64,000 nt of DNA from assembly GCA_002633005.1 (NCBI GenBank), contig NMRA01000082.1:876716-940715 (forward strand). The letters are read 5' to 3'. A program made the position numbers and the translations under genes. Below are positions 63,150 through 64,000 of the stretch, one piece after another. Below the pieces are notes generated by a model, which saw only the letters and a program-made list of their open reading frames with translations, was not told the origin of the DNA and ran no database searches. Each line of letters begins with the position of its first letter. Position 1 is the stretch's first letter. This DNA is from Phoronis australis. Lineage: Eukaryota > Phoronida > Phoronidae.

Positions 63150-64000
63150 CTGGGAAAAGTATGGAGTCTCATCAAATCATTCAACAGCAAGACTCAAAAC
63201 GGAAGTAAAAAGTACGGTAAAACGCTCACATTTTATGACAAAAATAATTTTCAAAATTGTACGATTTCATGTTTCAAGGGGTTACGTAATATTGTTATGA
63301 ATAATTTTTCAAAATATTTCACAATGGTGGCTGTGGTTCAGAACTTGAACGCGATAAATCATTAACTTGGTGCAAGATATCTTTTGGCAAAAGTGAGCTG
63401 ACGTGAGTGTACAATAATTCAGTGATTGACCTGTGTCCACCAACAATTGACGAGATTTCAATGTACATACCCTTTAGCTATTTTCATCAACTATCTCAAC
63501 AAAAACAAATTGCACAACTCAATTATTCGTAACACATGATACAGTGGAGGCTGCAGTCATTTTATTATTAAGAGATAAGTTGCTCAACACAATACAATGA
63601 TTGGCTTGAGGTTATCTGAAACCTCATTTAGTGACCATTCTAACCAGGCTATGTCAACTAGCAAAGAAAAAAGAGCAGGGATTATTAAAAACATGTTTTA
63701 TAGTTATGTGAAATAACTAACCCTTTTAAAGTCGAAATTTCACTTTTTAAGAACCGTGCATTCATTGCAAAATAACCACTTGGTCAGTTTTAATGAAACT
63801 CATTTTAAAAGAAAACTTCATAATTCAGCTCAAAAGTGATGTTAGGAATTTTCAGTTACTCATTTAGTTTTTTTTTATGTCAAATTAATTTAGCAAAACA
63901 TAGTTTTGCAAAAAAACAGTAGTGGTATTCATCCCTTATGGCACGCAAAAACGAGGCATTTCAAAAGAAAATCCTAACAGGGTTTTTGAGATGGATGAAT
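63150..64000 (-). other. NDUFS7 intron running off the window
   Basis: AT-rich, no exon found. The transit-peptide exon should lie to the right of 64000. Confidence 0.6.

Noticed and set aside
1-64000. CRISPR arrays, operons, ribosome binding sites and other prokaryotic features
   Set aside because: The window is intron-containing animal DNA. The only regular arrays are microsatellites and the NDUFS7 exon-derived tandem repeat.

Overview
The window is animal genomic DNA: intron-rich coding sequence with GT-AG splice sites, long CA/ATT microsatellites, short interspersed repeats and a non-LTR retrotransposon remnant. Domain content and the word-level flavour of the introns suggest an invertebrate deuterostome (amphioxus- or hemichordate-like). 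That is an inference; the sequence does not settle the species.

About 1-50450 (+ strand) is best read as one giant gene whose 5' end lies before the window. I can place 40 coding exons (118 to 50450, about 11.2 kb of coding sequence, roughly 3,720 residues). All internal exons start and end in phase 1, so they join in frame without exception. The product is a type I membrane protein. The first part consists of two tandem copies of a 13-exon module (118-15580 and 16129-26924). Each module has two EGF-like exons, one 78-nt linker exon with two Cys, and ten exons that pair into five alpha/beta domains of a family I do not recognise. After a short EGF exon (29919-30017) come two tandem copies of a five-exon EGF cassette (30984-36833 and 38658-46485). 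Corresponding exons there have identical lengths, including two very long exons of 1254 and 1437 nt that each carry about 13-15 EGF repeats of the MEGF/Draper/SREC type. One more EGF exon (48476-48622), a 39-nt stalk exon (49047-49085) and a final exon (50098-50450) with a transmembrane helix and a short acidic tail end the protein. A polyadenylation signal sits at 51021.

From about 51 to 59 kb I see no convincing gene, only dispersed repeats. From 59036 to 63149 (- strand) lie the 3' exons of NDUFS7, the iron-sulfur subunit PSST of mitochondrial complex I. All four cysteines that bind cluster N2 are present. Its penultimate exon is present in two full copies. Between them is an array of 115/118-bp units, each containing a truncated copy of that exon with its splice donor. 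The two exon copies cannot both be spliced in without a frameshift. An N at 60599 sits at the edge of the duplication, so an assembly or haplotype artefact is possible.

Introns hold a degraded LINE 3' end, a perfect 32-bp-arm hairpin, a fold-back element, three small dispersed repeat families (one resembling hAT-type MITEs) and several microsatellites.
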